This document shows positions 17,500 through 27,534 of a stretch of 64,000 nucleotides of DNA, one piece after another (positions within the stretch are counted from its first letter, which is position 1; each line of letters starts with the position of its first letter). The translations under genes and the position numbers were made by a program. The DNA lies in contig NZ_JANZKJ010000007.1 of the NCBI RefSeq assembly GCF_025642975.1, positions 1 to 64,000 of the forward strand, read 5' to 3'. This DNA comes from Pseudomonas sp. RIT-PI-S (GTDB taxonomy: Bacteria; Pseudomonadota; Gammaproteobacteria; Pseudomonadales; Pseudomonadaceae). The notes beneath the pieces were generated by a model, which saw nothing but the letters and a program-made list of their open reading frames with translations, had not been told where the DNA came from and searched no databases.

Positions 17500-18885
17500 T
17501 TACTTAACGCTTGTGCTGCCCGCTTGGGGCGGGCCATCTGTGAGGCGGTATTTCTTGACCTTATCGAACAAGGTGGTTTTGGCCATGCCCAGCGCTTGGC
17601 TGGCCTGGCTGAGATTGCCGCCGTTGCGCTCCAGTGCTTCTTGCAGCAGGTTGCGCTCGAATGCTTCCACAGCCTCGGCGAAGGTTAGGTTCGTGGCCTG
17701 GCTGCTACCGTCCTTGAAAGCTGGCAAGCCCAGGGAGAACCGCTCAGCCACGTTGCGCAGTTCTCGAACGTTGCCGGGCCAGTCATGGGTCATCAGCCTC
17801 GCTCGGGTCGCGCTGTCCAGCCCAGGCGCTTCGCGATCGAAGCGCAGCGCGGCCTGGCGCAAAAAGTACTCGAACAGCTCGGGGATGTCCTCGCGGCGCT
17901 CCCGCAGTGGAGGCACTTCCAGGGTGACCACGTTGAGCCGATAGAAAAAGTCGCTGCGCAGGTGTTGCTCATGACTGGCCTGCGCCAGGTTCGCCTTGGT
18001 CGCGGCGATCACCCGGATGTCCACGTCTACCGCTTCGTTGGACCCCAGCCGCTCGACGGTGCGCTCCTGCAGCACGCGCAGCATTTTGATTTGAAGGCTG
18101 TCCGGCATGCTTTCGACTTCGTCGAGGAACAGCGTGCCGCCATGGGCGTGCTCGATCTTGCCGATCCGGCGTGGCCCAAGTCCGCCGAAGGCATTGGCCT
18201 CATGGCCGAGCATTTCGCTTTCGAACAGCGGTTCTGGAAGGGCGCCGCAGTTGAGCGCCACGAACGGCCGCGGCTGGCGGCGGCTGAAGTCGTGCAGGCA
18301 GCGGGCGACCAATTCCTTCCCGGTGCCGGTTTCGCCGGTGATCAACACATTGGCGCTGGTGTCCGCCACGTTGGCGATCATTTCGCGCAGCGCCTGCATG
18401 GGCCGCGAGCCACCGACCAGCCGCTGTTCCAGCGCACTACGCCCGGCCAGTTGCCGACGCAGCGAAAACACCTCCAAGGCCAGGGCGCGTTGCTCCAAGG
18501 CTCGCCGCACGACCTCCACCAGGCGCTCCGGCGAGAAGGGTTTTTCCATGAAGTCGTAGGCGCCTTTTCGCATGGCGCTGACGGCCAGTGCGATGTCGCC
18601 GTGGCCGGTGATCAACACGACCGGTAAGCCGGGATCACGTGCTTTGAGTTGGTCGAGCAGTTGTAGCCCGTCCATTCCTGGCAGGCGGATATCGCTGACG
18701 ACGATGCCGGGGAAGCCCGCGTTCACACGCTCCAGCGCAAGCTCGGCGCTGGCCACGCCTTCAGCGGCGATGTCTTCCAGCCCCAGCGCTTGCTGGCAGC
18801 CCAGCAATACATGAGGGTCGTCTTCGACGATCAGCACAATCAAGGGTGGGTTCAAGGCAGGTGACTCCCGGCGCTGGGCGCCCAT
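17500..18885 (-). CDS. NtrC/DctD-family response regulator with altered GAFTGA loop (AauR-like)
   Basis: The 461-residue protein has a receiver domain with phosphoacceptor Asp65 (VVSDIRLPG), a AAA+ domain with Walker A GETGTGKE (184-191) and Walker B GGTLFLDEVE, and a C-terminal Fis-type helix-turn-helix (GNLSQASQALGMAKTTLFDK). The loop that contacts sigma54, normally GAFTGA, reads NAFGGL (residues 231-236) and lacks the key threonine. It overlaps the sensor kinase gene upstream. The ATG at 18885 has no ribosome binding site. A TTG at 18855 overlaps the kinase stop codon (TTGA) and has GGGAG nine bases upstream, so the true start may be there. By family and place beside glp genes I think of AauR (acidic amino acid uptake), but no glutamate transporter genes follow. 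Confidence 0.85.
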   Translation of the reverse strand: MGAQRRESPALNPPLIVLIVEDDPHVLLGCQQALGLEDIAAEGVASAELALERVNAGFPGIVVSDIRLPGMDGLQLLDQLKARDPGLPVVLITGHGDIALAVSAMRKGAYDFMEKPFSPERLVEVVRRALEQRALALEVFSLRRQLAGRSALEQRLVGGSRPMQALREMIANVADTSANVLITGETGTGKELVARCLHDFSRRQPRPFVALNCGALPEPLFESEMLGHEANAFGGLGPRRIGKIEHAHGGTLFLDEVESMPDSLQIKMLRVLQERTVERLGSNEAVDVDIRVIAATKANLAQASHEQHLRSDFFYRLNVVTLEVPPLRERREDIPELFEYFLRQAALRFDREAPGLDSATRARLMTHDWPGNVRELRNVAERFSLGLPAFKDGSSQATNLTFAEAVEAFERNLLQEALERNGGNLSQASQALGMAKTTLFDKVKKYRLTDGPPQAGSTSVK

Positions 18886-20705
18886 AGGGGCAGGATCAAT
18901 ATAAAGGTGGCGCCCGCCGAAGCGTCGGCATCCAGGTACAGCTGGCCACCGGCCGCGGCAGCCAGCTGTGCCGACAACGTAAGGCCCAGGCCCAAGCCCA
19001 GCTCACCGGGTTTGGTAGTGAAAAACGGCTCGAACAAATGCCCGCGGCCGTGCGCGTCGATACCCGGACCGTTATCGCTTACCTGCATCTTGTAGCGGCC
19101 CTCGTCAACCAGCCCTTGCACCGCGATCCTTGGTGCATCGCTGCCTTCGAGCGCATCCAGTGCATTGCCTATCAGGTTGATGAGGATTTGCTCCAGCCGG
19201 GTTTGATCGATCGCAACCGTGGCGGGCGTAACCGCGCAATCGAGCTGCACTGGGCGGGTTTGCAAACGCTGCTCCAGCACGCCCAGCGCCGCGGTGATGG
19301 CCACGCCGGCTTCGGCGCGGCCGCTGTGCTCGCCGCCGCGGGCGAACGCTCGCAGGCTGGCGATGATGCGCCCCATGCGGTCCACCAGGTCGTTGATGGT
19401 GCGCAAGTTGGTGCTGGCAACGTCAAGGCGACCCCGCTCAAGAAAGCGCACCGTATTGCCCGATAACGTACGAAGGGCGGCCAGTGGCTGATTCAATTCG
19501 TGGGCGATACTGGTGGACATCTGACCGATGGCCGCCAGCTTGCCCGCCCTGACCAGTTCATCCTGGGCCTTGCGCAAGGTCTGCTCAGCCTGGCGGCGCT
19601 CGCGGATCTGGCCTTTGAGGCGTTCGTTGCTGTTGCGCAGGTCCAGGGTGCGTTCGGCGATGCGCTTTTCCAGCAGGTTATTGGCGGCTTCCAAGGCCTC
19701 ACGCGCCGCCAGCCGTGTGGCGATCACCTTGCGCCGTTCGTTGCGGGCAATCAGCACGATGGTCAGCAGGGCGAAGGCGATCGCCGCCAATACGCCATGG
19801 ATGATCGCTTCGCGGCGTTGGTCCTTGAGCGGCGTCAGCAGGGTCATGTGCCAGCGCGTGTCGGTGATCGGCAGGCTCTGCGCAAGGTAGCGCGCTGGCC
19901 GCGGAGGGCTTTCGCCGTCCTCCCTCACCAGGGTCAGGCGTTCTACCCCGGCGCCGAGCTGCTCGCGCTCCAAGGGCTGCAGTTCGCTCAAGGGCGACCA
20001 GTAGTATTGCCGGCTGCGCGCCAGCCGCTCGCGGCTCGCGGCATCGAGTGGCTCGATGGACTTCAACCGCCGGGTGGCATCGCTGGAAAGGATGATGATG
20101 CCGTTCTCGTCGCTGACGAATGCCTCCAGCCGAGCCTTCTGCCAGCGCGCCTCAAGTGCATCGAGGCGCACCTTGACCACGGCCACCCCAAGGATACGCC
20201 CGTCTCGCTGTATGCCATGGGCGAGGAAGTAGCCCGCTTCGCCGGTGGTGCTGCCCACGCCGTAGTAGCGGCCGGGGCGGCCTTGCACGGCGTCCTTGAA
20301 ATACGGCCTGAAGGACAGGTCTTCGCCTACGAAGCTGTCGCTCGCTTGCCAGTTGCTGCTGGCAAGCACACGGCCATTGAGGTCCATCAGGAAAATAGCG
20401 CGGCTGCCGCTGCGCTTCTGCAAACCTTCAAGGTAAACGTTCACTGGGCCGGACGCTGCGCTGGCCGGGTCGGCGAGCAACGCCTGCGCGCTTTGCTCAA
20501 GCTCCAGAAGGCTTGGCAGGTAGGTGTATTTGTCCAGCTCGCTTTCCACCGCCCGGGCATGCAGCTCCAGTTGCCGCGCGCCGGCGTCCGCCTGCACACG
20601 CAGGCCGATGGTTTCACTAAGCAGATAGCCCGCAAGGCCGAGGCCGAGGGTTATGCAAACGGCCAGTGACAGCAGCAGCCACTGGCGAAGGGAAGGGTTG
20701 TTCAC
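18852..20705 (-). CDS. DctB-like membrane sensor histidine kinase (AauS-like)
   Basis: The protein has 617 residues. The first transmembrane helix is at about 8-30, then a periplasmic double-Cache sensor domain (about 35-300), a second membrane helix (about 305-325), a coiled linker, and a kinase core. The H-box reads SIAHELNQPLAALR, the N-box LINLIGNALDAL, the G1 box DNGPGID and the G2 box GLGLGLTLS. The double-Cache architecture is that of kinases sensing C4-dicarboxylates or acidic amino acids. It is transcribed with the response regulator and overlaps it. The start codon is GTG with no clear ribosome binding site. Upstream is a 158-base gap holding 12-bp tandem repeats after glpD. Confidence 0.88.
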   Translation of the reverse strand: MNNPSLRQWLLLSLAVCITLGLGLAGYLLSETIGLRVQADAGARQLELHARAVESELDKYTYLPSLLELEQSAQALLADPASAASGPVNVYLEGLQKRSGSRAIFLMDLNGRVLASSNWQASDSFVGEDLSFRPYFKDAVQGRPGRYYGVGSTTGEAGYFLAHGIQRDGRILGVAVVKVRLDALEARWQKARLEAFVSDENGIIILSSDATRRLKSIEPLDAASRERLARSRQYYWSPLSELQPLEREQLGAGVERLTLVREDGESPPRPARYLAQSLPITDTRWHMTLLTPLKDQRREAIIHGVLAAIAFALLTIVLIARNERRKVIATRLAAREALEAANNLLEKRIAERTLDLRNSNERLKGQIRERRQAEQTLRKAQDELVRAGKLAAIGQMSTSIAHELNQPLAALRTLSGNTVRFLERGRLDVASTNLRTINDLVDRMGRIIASLRAFARGGEHSGRAEAGVAITAALGVLEQRLQTRPVQLDCAVTPATVAIDQTRLEQILINLIGNALDALEGSDAPRIAVQGLVDEGRYKMQVSDNGPGIDAHGRGHLFEPFFTTKPGELGLGLGLTLSAQLAAAAGGQLYLDADASAGATFILILPLWAPSAGSHLP

Positions 20706-20798
20706 GGCGGAGAAGGAGGGCTCTGGGCGCGGGCGAGGGCCGTCATTTCATCACAGCGGCCCGCGCCCGCCAATGCCGGCGCGGTTGTCCTCGCCCGA

Positions 20799-20858
20799 CG
20801 GGGCCCCGAATGGGTTCCCGAATGGGTTCCCGAATGGGTTCCCGAACGGGTTCCCATA
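20799..20858. repeat. 12-bp tandem repeat between glpD and the kinase gene
   Basis: Three exact units of TGGGTTCCCGAA (20811-20846) are followed by one variant, CGGGTTCCCATA (20847-20858), and preceded by a degenerate one, CGGGGCCCCGAA (20799-20810). The array begins six bases beyond the glpD stop codon. It lies in the leader or promoter side of the sensor kinase gene. Confidence 0.9.
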
Positions 20859-20863
20859 CGCGA

Positions 20864-22393
20864 TCAAGCGGCCTGGGTATCGCCTGCTGTGACCGCGGCT
20901 TGGGCCAGATACTGTTGCAATGCCTGTTGCTCCTCTGCATCGAGGAACAGCCCGAGCTTGGTCCGCCGCCAGAGAATGTCATCAGCGCCACGTGCCCATT
21001 CGGCTTGTACCAGGTAATCGACCTCACGCGCATAGAGGCCCGCGCCGAGGTGCTGGCCAAGGTCTGCCAGGCGTTGGCAGCCTTCGAGCAGCTTCCAGCT
21101 GCGGCTACCGTAAGTGATCGACCAACGCGCTGCGATTTCGGCAGGCAGCCAGGGTGCCTTGGCCTGCAGTTCACTGGCCAGGGCCTGAGGCGTGGTCATG
21201 CCTTCACCGCCTGGCAGGGGTTGGTTAGCCGTCCAGCTTGCGCCCATGGCCGGGAAGAACGGCTTGAGCTGGGCCATGGCAGATTCGGCCAGTTTGCGGT
21301 AAGTGGTCAGCTTGCCGCCGAACACCGACAACAGCGGCGCCTTGCCTTGCTCTTCGGTCAGGGCGAGGGTGTAGTCGCGGGTGATCGCCGAGGGGTTGTC
21401 GGATTCATCGTTGCACAACGGGCGCACGCCTGAATAAGTGCGAAGGATGTCCGCGCGGGTCAACTGATGCTTGAAGTGATCATTGACCACTTTGAGGATG
21501 TAGTCGGTCTCCTCCTCGGTGATCGCTACCTGTGCCGGGTCGCCGGTGTATTCCCTGTCCGTGGTGCCGATGATGGTGAAGCGATCCAGGTAGGGGATGG
21601 CGAACACGATGCGTTGGTCTGTGTTCTGCAGGATATAAGCGTGTTCACCTTCGTAAAGCCGCGGCACGATCAGGTGGCTGCCTTGGATCAGGCGGATGCC
21701 ATAGGGCGATTTGAGCTGCAAGTCTTCGCGTATGAAGCGGGCGACCCAAGGGCCGGCGGCGTTAACCAGCGCCTTGGCGCGGATGTTGTACTGCTCGCCA
21801 GTTGGGCCTTCCAGCTGCACTTCCCAGATATCGCCCACCCGTTGCGCCTGGACGCAGCGGGTACGGGTGCGCACTTGGGCGCCGTGCTCACGCGCCGCGA
21901 TGGCGTTGAGTGCCACCAAGCGGGCATCGTCCACCCAGCAGTCTGAGTATTCAAAGCCGCGCTTGAGCTCGGCTTTCAACGGATTACGCGGGCCAAAGCG
22001 GAGCCCGCGGGACGCCGGGAGTTTTTCGCGCTTGCCCAAATGATCGTAAAGGAACAGCCCGGCACGGATCATCCAGGCGGGGCGCAAGTGCGGTTGGTGC
22101 GGCAGAACGAAGCGCATGGGCTTGACGATGTGTGGCGCCTTGGCCAACAGAACTTCACGCTCAGCCAAAGCCTCGCGCACCAGGCGGAATTCGTAATGTT
22201 CCAAGTAACGCAGGCCACCGTGGATCAGCTTGCTGCTGGCCGAAGAGGTATGGCTGGCAAGGTCGTCCTTTTCACAAAGGAACACCGACAACCCGCGCCC
22301 CGCTGCATCGGCGGCAATGCCCACGCCGTTGATCCCGCCACCGATAACCGCGACGTCGTATAGGGTTTCGGGCGAGTGCGAGTTATCCGGCAT
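20864..22393 (-). CDS. glpD: Aerobic glycerol-3-phosphate dehydrogenase
   Basis: The 509-residue FAD enzyme oxidises sn-glycerol-3-phosphate to dihydroxyacetone phosphate at the inner membrane and passes electrons to quinone. The FAD-binding Rossmann motif is visible at the N-terminus (DVAVIGGGINGVGIAADAAG), followed by the family motif SSASSKLIHGGLRYLE. The C-terminal DAO_C region is present. GGAGG lies six bases before the ATG. It is the last gene of the glpF-glpK-glpR-glpD array, separated from glpR by 169 bases that contain GlpR-type palindromes, so it probably has its own regulated promoter. Confidence 0.97.
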   Translation of the reverse strand: MPDNSHSPETLYDVAVIGGGINGVGIAADAAGRGLSVFLCEKDDLASHTSSASSKLIHGGLRYLEHYEFRLVREALAEREVLLAKAPHIVKPMRFVLPHQPHLRPAWMIRAGLFLYDHLGKREKLPASRGLRFGPRNPLKAELKRGFEYSDCWVDDARLVALNAIAAREHGAQVRTRTRCVQAQRVGDIWEVQLEGPTGEQYNIRAKALVNAAGPWVARFIREDLQLKSPYGIRLIQGSHLIVPRLYEGEHAYILQNTDQRIVFAIPYLDRFTIIGTTDREYTGDPAQVAITEEETDYILKVVNDHFKHQLTRADILRTYSGVRPLCNDESDNPSAITRDYTLALTEEQGKAPLLSVFGGKLTTYRKLAESAMAQLKPFFPAMGASWTANQPLPGGEGMTTPQALASELQAKAPWLPAEIAARWSITYGSRSWKLLEGCQRLADLGQHLGAGLYAREVDYLVQAEWARGADDILWRRTKLGLFLDAEEQQALQQYLAQAAVTAGDTQAA

Positions 22394-22425
22394 GGGAGCC
22401 TCCGAGCAAATTCGAAAATAGATCC

Positions 22426-22452
22426 GAACACTAAATGTTCATTTTCGAAAAT
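22426..22452. promoter_or_regulatory. GlpR-type operator upstream of glpD
   Basis: Two palindromes lie back to back, 33 bases upstream of the glpD start codon: GAACA-CTAAA-TGTTC (22426-22440) and ATTTTCGAAAAT (22441-22452). The TGTTC half and TTCGA core resemble the enteric GlpR site. A further TTCGAAAAT copy is at 22411-22419. Confidence 0.55.
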
Positions 22453-22562
22453 GGTAGCTCAAGAAGGGCGCACCCGCCAGCGCCCTTTGATTGAATTTCT
22501 TCATCAGGCGAACTAAAAAGAACAATTATGAAAATGCACGGCACCTTAGGCGGTGCCGGTGG

Positions 22563-23321
22563 TCAGACGACCTCGAGGCGGACCTTATGCTGGTTCAGGT
22601 GCTGGATCAGTGCCGGCGCTGGGGCGCTGTCGGTCACCAGGCAGTCGATCAAGGCGATCGAGCCCAGGCGAACCATGGCATTGCGGCCGAACTTGCTGGA
22701 GTCGGCGGCCAGGATGACCTGCCGAGCGTTGGCGATAATGGCCTGGGATACCCGCACTTCCTGATAGTCGAAGTCCAGCAGGCTGCCGTCTTCTTCATCG
22801 ATGCCGCTGATCCCTACCAAGGCGAAATCCACCTTGAACTGATTGATGAAGTCCACGCAGGCCTGACCCACCACGCCTCCATCACGGCGCACGGTACCGC
22901 CGGCGAGCAGCACTTCGAAGTCCTCCTTGCCGCTGAGAATCGACGCCACATGCAAGTTGTTGGTGATGATCTTGAGCTGGTTATGCCCCAGCAATGCCCG
23001 GGCAATGGACTCGGTCGTGGTGCCGATATTGATGAAGAGCGAAGCGTGATCCGGGATTTGCGCGGCGATGGCATCGGCAATGCGTTGCTTTTCATCGCGC
23101 ATCTGGTCGGCGCGCATCGCGTAGGCGGTGTTTTCGATGCTCGAATCGTATGCCGCGCCACCGTGGTAGCGCCGCAGCAGCCCGCCTTCGGCGAGCTGGT
23201 TGATATCCCGGCGAATGGTTTGCGGCGTGACCACGAACAGCTGGGCCATCTCTTCGATGCTGACGTAGCCACGCTCACGCACCAGTTCCAGGATCTGCTG
23301 CTGACGGGGGGGCAGGTTCAT
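22563..23321 (-). CDS. glpR: DeoR-family glycerol repressor GlpR
   Basis: The 252-residue protein has an N-terminal DeoR helix-turn-helix ([26 protein letters not shown], seen here from residue 15) and a C-terminal DeoRC sugar-phosphate sensor domain ([30 protein letters not shown]). It should repress the glp genes and be released by glycerol-3-phosphate. It sits between glpK and glpD in the same orientation, 94 bases after glpK. The start ATG at 23321 has AAGGA upstream. Length and motifs are typical. Confidence 0.95.
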   Translation of the reverse strand: MNLPPRQQQILELVRERGYVSIEEMAQLFVVTPQTIRRDINQLAEGGLLRRYHGGAAYDSSIENTAYAMRADQMRDEKQRIADAIAAQIPDHASLFINIGTTTESIARALLGHNQLKIITNNLHVASILSGKEDFEVLLAGGTVRRDGGVVGQACVDFINQFKVDFALVGISGIDEEDGSLLDFDYQEVRVSQAIIANARQVILAADSSKFGRNAMVRLGSIALIDCLVTDSAPAPALIQHLNQHKVRLEVV

Positions 23322-23415
23322 GGGAAATCCTTGTTGCTGTACAAAAATTTTCCCATGATGCCGCAGCGTCCCCCGGTTCGCTAGCGTGCTGGCGGGTATT
23401 ACCGCCAGCGGCGGA

Positions 23416-24942
<1,527 letters not shown>

Positions 24943-25824
24943 TCAGGACGCGCGCGCATCGGCCTTTTTGGCTTCTTCTTTATTTGTATTATGGGCCGCC
25001 GGAATATTCGCGGAAGGCTCGGCCACATTACTCATCGGCAGGTGGCGGGCCACCAGTAGACGATAGCTTGCCGCACCGAAGCAGGCACCGAGGATTGGCG
25101 CGACGATGGGAATCAGGAAGTAGGGAAGTTCGCGACCCCCCGTAAAGGCGATATCGCCCCAGCCCGTCAGGAAGGTCATCAACTTGGGCCCGAAGTCCCG
25201 CGCGGGGTTCATGGCAAAGCCCGTCAGCGGGCCCATCGCGCTGCCAATCACCGCAATCAGCAAGCCGATCAACAGCGGCGCCAGCGGCCCTTTGGGCAGG
25301 CCGTTGTTGTCGTCCGTCAGCGCCATGATGACGCCCATCAGAATCGCCGTGATCACCGCCTCTACCAGAAACGCCTGGCCATCGCTGAGCGCGGCGTTTG
25401 GATAGGTAGAGAAAACACTGGCCAGTTCCAGGCTGGCCGCGCTGCCGCGGACCAAGTGATGCACTTGTTCGTATTCGAAAAACAGCGAGCTGTAGAGCGT
25501 GTAGACCAATGCCGCCCCGCAAAATGCACCGGCAACCTGGGAGGCGATGTAGAACGGCAGCTTGCGGCGCTCGAAGTCACCGAATAGCCATAGCGCAATA
25601 CTGACCGCGGGGTTGAGGTGGGCACCGGATACGCCGGCGGTGAGGTAGATCGCCATGCTAACGCCGATGCCCCAGATGATGCTGATTTCCCAGAGCCCGA
25701 AGCTGGCTCCCGCGACCTTGAGCGCCGCGACGCAGCCAGTGCCGAAGAAAATGAAGAGCGCGGTACCCAGGAACTCGGCCATGCATTGGCCGGACAGAAC
25801 AGGTTTGCTTAAGCCGTTTGACAT
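24943..25824 (-). CDS. glpF: Glycerol facilitator (aquaglyceroporin)
   Basis: The protein has 293 residues with six transmembrane segments and two half-helices carrying the NPA signatures: SGAHLNPAVS and FAMNPARDFGP. The Asp after the second NPAR is the mark of glycerol-conducting rather than water-only channels. It mediates glycerol diffusion across the inner membrane. I choose ATG 25824 (MSNGLSKP), which has CGAGG six bases upstream, over an upstream in-frame start that adds 54 unrelated residues. It is the first gene of the glpFK(R)(D) group. A GlpR-type site lies about 115 bases upstream. Confidence 0.95.
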   Translation of the reverse strand: MSNGLSKPVLSGQCMAEFLGTALFIFFGTGCVAALKVAGASFGLWEISIIWGIGVSMAIYLTAGVSGAHLNPAVSIALWLFGDFERRKLPFYIASQVAGAFCGAALVYTLYSSLFFEYEQVHHLVRGSAASLELASVFSTYPNAALSDGQAFLVEAVITAILMGVIMALTDDNNGLPKGPLAPLLIGLLIAVIGSAMGPLTGFAMNPARDFGPKLMTFLTGWGDIAFTGGRELPYFLIPIVAPILGACFGAASYRLLVARHLPMSNVAEPSANIPAAHNTNKEEAKKADARAS

Positions 25825-25938
25825 CCAGTACCTCGATTTTTGTTGTTGTTCAGCGTGCGCCCGAACTGTTGGCGAGGCCAACCGTGCAGGGATTACGGAC
25901 GCAATAGACAGCACGATGCAGAAAGGTTCGGTCCCGGC

Positions 25939-25952
25939 ATTCGTAAACGAAA
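25939..25952. promoter_or_regulatory. GlpR-type operator upstream of glpF
   Basis: ATTCGTAAACGAAA contains the inverted arms TTCGT and ACGAA around AA, very close to the core of the enteric GlpR site (TTCGATAACGAA). It lies in the 307-base gap between glpF and ybaK, which otherwise holds their divergent promoters and no gene that I can support. Confidence 0.55.
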
Positions 25953-26131
25953 AAATATAACCAGAAAATGAGTCTGTAAAGCTCAATAGTGAACCTTTTC
26001 ACTCAGAAGAATCTTGAAGCGAAGCCTGAAATTTCTGCGACCACCTCGGAAAGCCCGCGCTTTATACGCTGGATGTGCCGTTTGGATATATGCTTTCGGT
26101 TTCGAATCCGCTTGGGTTGGAAACCGGACAT

Positions 26132-26602
26132 ATGACCCCCGCTATCGACCTCCTAAAAAAACACGGCGCGACCTTTCAGGTCCATGCTTATGAGCACGAC
26201 CCAAAGGCTGCGTCTTACGGGTTGGAGGCCGCTGAAAAGCTGGGCCTGCGGCCCGAACAAGTGTTCAAGACGCTGCTTGCCGCCAGTGAGCGTCACGAAT
26301 TGCTGGTGGCGATCGTGCCCGTTGGAGGCACGCTCGATTTGAAGGCGTTGGCCCATGCAGCCAAGGTAAAAAAATGTGAAATGGCTGACCCGGTGGCGGC
26401 ACAACGCGCAACCGGCTATCTCTTAGGAGGTATCAGCCCGTTGGGCCAGAAAAAGCGCCTGCGAACTTTCATAGATGAAAGCGCGCAGGGGTTCGAAACC
26501 TTGTTTGTCAGTGCAGGCAGGCGAGGGTTGGAAGTGGAACTGGCCGCTACGACGCTTGCCGGGCTGACGGCCGCAGATTTCGCCACGATCGCAAAGGGCT
26601 GA
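26132..26602 (+). CDS. ybaK: Cys-tRNA(Pro)/Cys-tRNA(Cys) deacylase YbaK
   Basis: The 156-residue protein belongs to the YbaK/EbsC trans-editing family, which hydrolyses cysteine wrongly attached to tRNA(Pro). The conserved active lysine sits in QVFKTLLA, and the family patterns YGLEAAEKLGL, VPVGGTLDLKALAHA and TGYLLGGISPLGQKK are intact. The start at ATG 26132 gives the standard length; the longer frame from 26075 lacks similarity. It is divergent from glpF and 45 bases upstream of the PhzF-like gene, with which it may be cotranscribed. Confidence 0.93.
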   Translation: MTPAIDLLKKHGATFQVHAYEHDPKAASYGLEAAEKLGLRPEQVFKTLLAASERHELLVAIVPVGGTLDLKALAHAAKVKKCEMADPVAAQRATGYLLGGISPLGQKKRLRTFIDESAQGFETLFVSAGRRGLEVELAATTLAGLTAADFATIAKG

Positions 26603-26647
26603 GCTGGCTGTGTGCCACGTCGTTGTCATTTGAGTGGGGTGCTGTTC

Positions 26648-27487
26648 ATGCAACTTGACTTTCACCAGGTCGACGTCTTTGCCGACCGTCCCTTCGGCGG
26701 TAACCCTACGATCGTTTACCGGCTCGACCGCTGGCTGCCGGATGAACTGTTGCAGCGAATAGCGGCCGAACACAACCTATCGCAAACGGCGTTCGTGGTA
26801 CGCGAGGGGGCTGTGTGGCGTATCCGCGGGTTCACCCCGGTGGTGGAGCTGCCGGTTTGTGGTCACGCGACCTTGGCCGCCGCTCATGTATTGCAATTGA
26901 TTTATGCCGAAGCGGCGGACACTCTGGACTTCATCAGCCGTGCCGGGCCGCTGTCCGTGAGGCGTGACAGCGGTCGACTATGGCTCGACCTGCCAGCGCA
27001 GTACCCAGACGAAGAGGGCGTGAGCATCGACGTGCAACGGGCGCTAGGGGTGGATATCGTCGACGTGCTCGGCGCTAATGAGCTGTTCGTGGTGCTGGAG
27101 TCCGAACAGGCGGTGCGCGCTTGTCGCCCGGACCAGGCGGCACTGGCCGAAATGATGTGGGCCGGTGTGGTGATCACCGCCCGTGGCGAACGGCACGACT
27201 TCGTTTCTCGATTCTTCGCGCCACGCTTGGGAGTACCGGAGGATGCCGCGACCGGCACCACCCATTGCAGCCTGGTGCCGTACTGGGCGCGGCGGTTGGG
27301 CAAATCCAGCCTCAGCGCTTACCAGTGTTCTCCGCGCGGCGGCCAGTTGGCTTGCCGCCTCGCGGGCGAGCGGGTTCATATCGGCGGGCAACTGACGCTG
27401 ATGGCGTCTGGTCGACTGCTCGCTGGCCTCAATGCCGACACTGCCGCGCCTGGCCTGGCAGTGGTGGGGGGCGGGCAGCGGCCATGA
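26648..27487 (+). CDS. PhzF/YddE-family isomerase-like protein
   Basis: The 279-residue protein has the two-domain diaminopimelate-epimerase fold of PhzF proteins: VDVFADRPFGGNP at the start, PVCGHATLAAAHVL (about residue 75) and EDAATGTTHCSLVPYW near the C-terminal half. The catalytic glutamate of PhzF, usually in NLSETAF, is replaced by Gln46 (NLSQTAF), so the classical acid/base chemistry may be lost or changed. Its physiological substrate is unknown. There are no phenazine genes nearby. The ATG at 26648 was chosen by its fit to the family N-terminus. It follows ybaK closely. Confidence 0.87.
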   Translation: MQLDFHQVDVFADRPFGGNPTIVYRLDRWLPDELLQRIAAEHNLSQTAFVVREGAVWRIRGFTPVVELPVCGHATLAAAHVLQLIYAEAADTLDFISRAGPLSVRRDSGRLWLDLPAQYPDEEGVSIDVQRALGVDIVDVLGANELFVVLESEQAVRACRPDQAALAEMMWAGVVITARGERHDFVSRFFAPRLGVPEDAATGTTHCSLVPYWARRLGKSSLSAYQCSPRGGQLACRLAGERVHIGGQLTLMASGRLLAGLNADTAAPGLAVVGGGQRP

Positions 27488-27534
27488 GTCAGCCGCTTCG
27501 CGGTCTTCGCCAGAACCCAGCGCAGCAACGATCT

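Noticed and set aside
20799..20858. Possible CRISPR array
   Set aside because: Units of 12 bp are directly adjacent with no spacers and there are no cas genes.
20666..21433. Plus-strand frame with a repeated RMGS tetrapeptide
   Set aside because: The repeats come from the 12-bp non-coding tandem array, and the rest is antisense to glpD.
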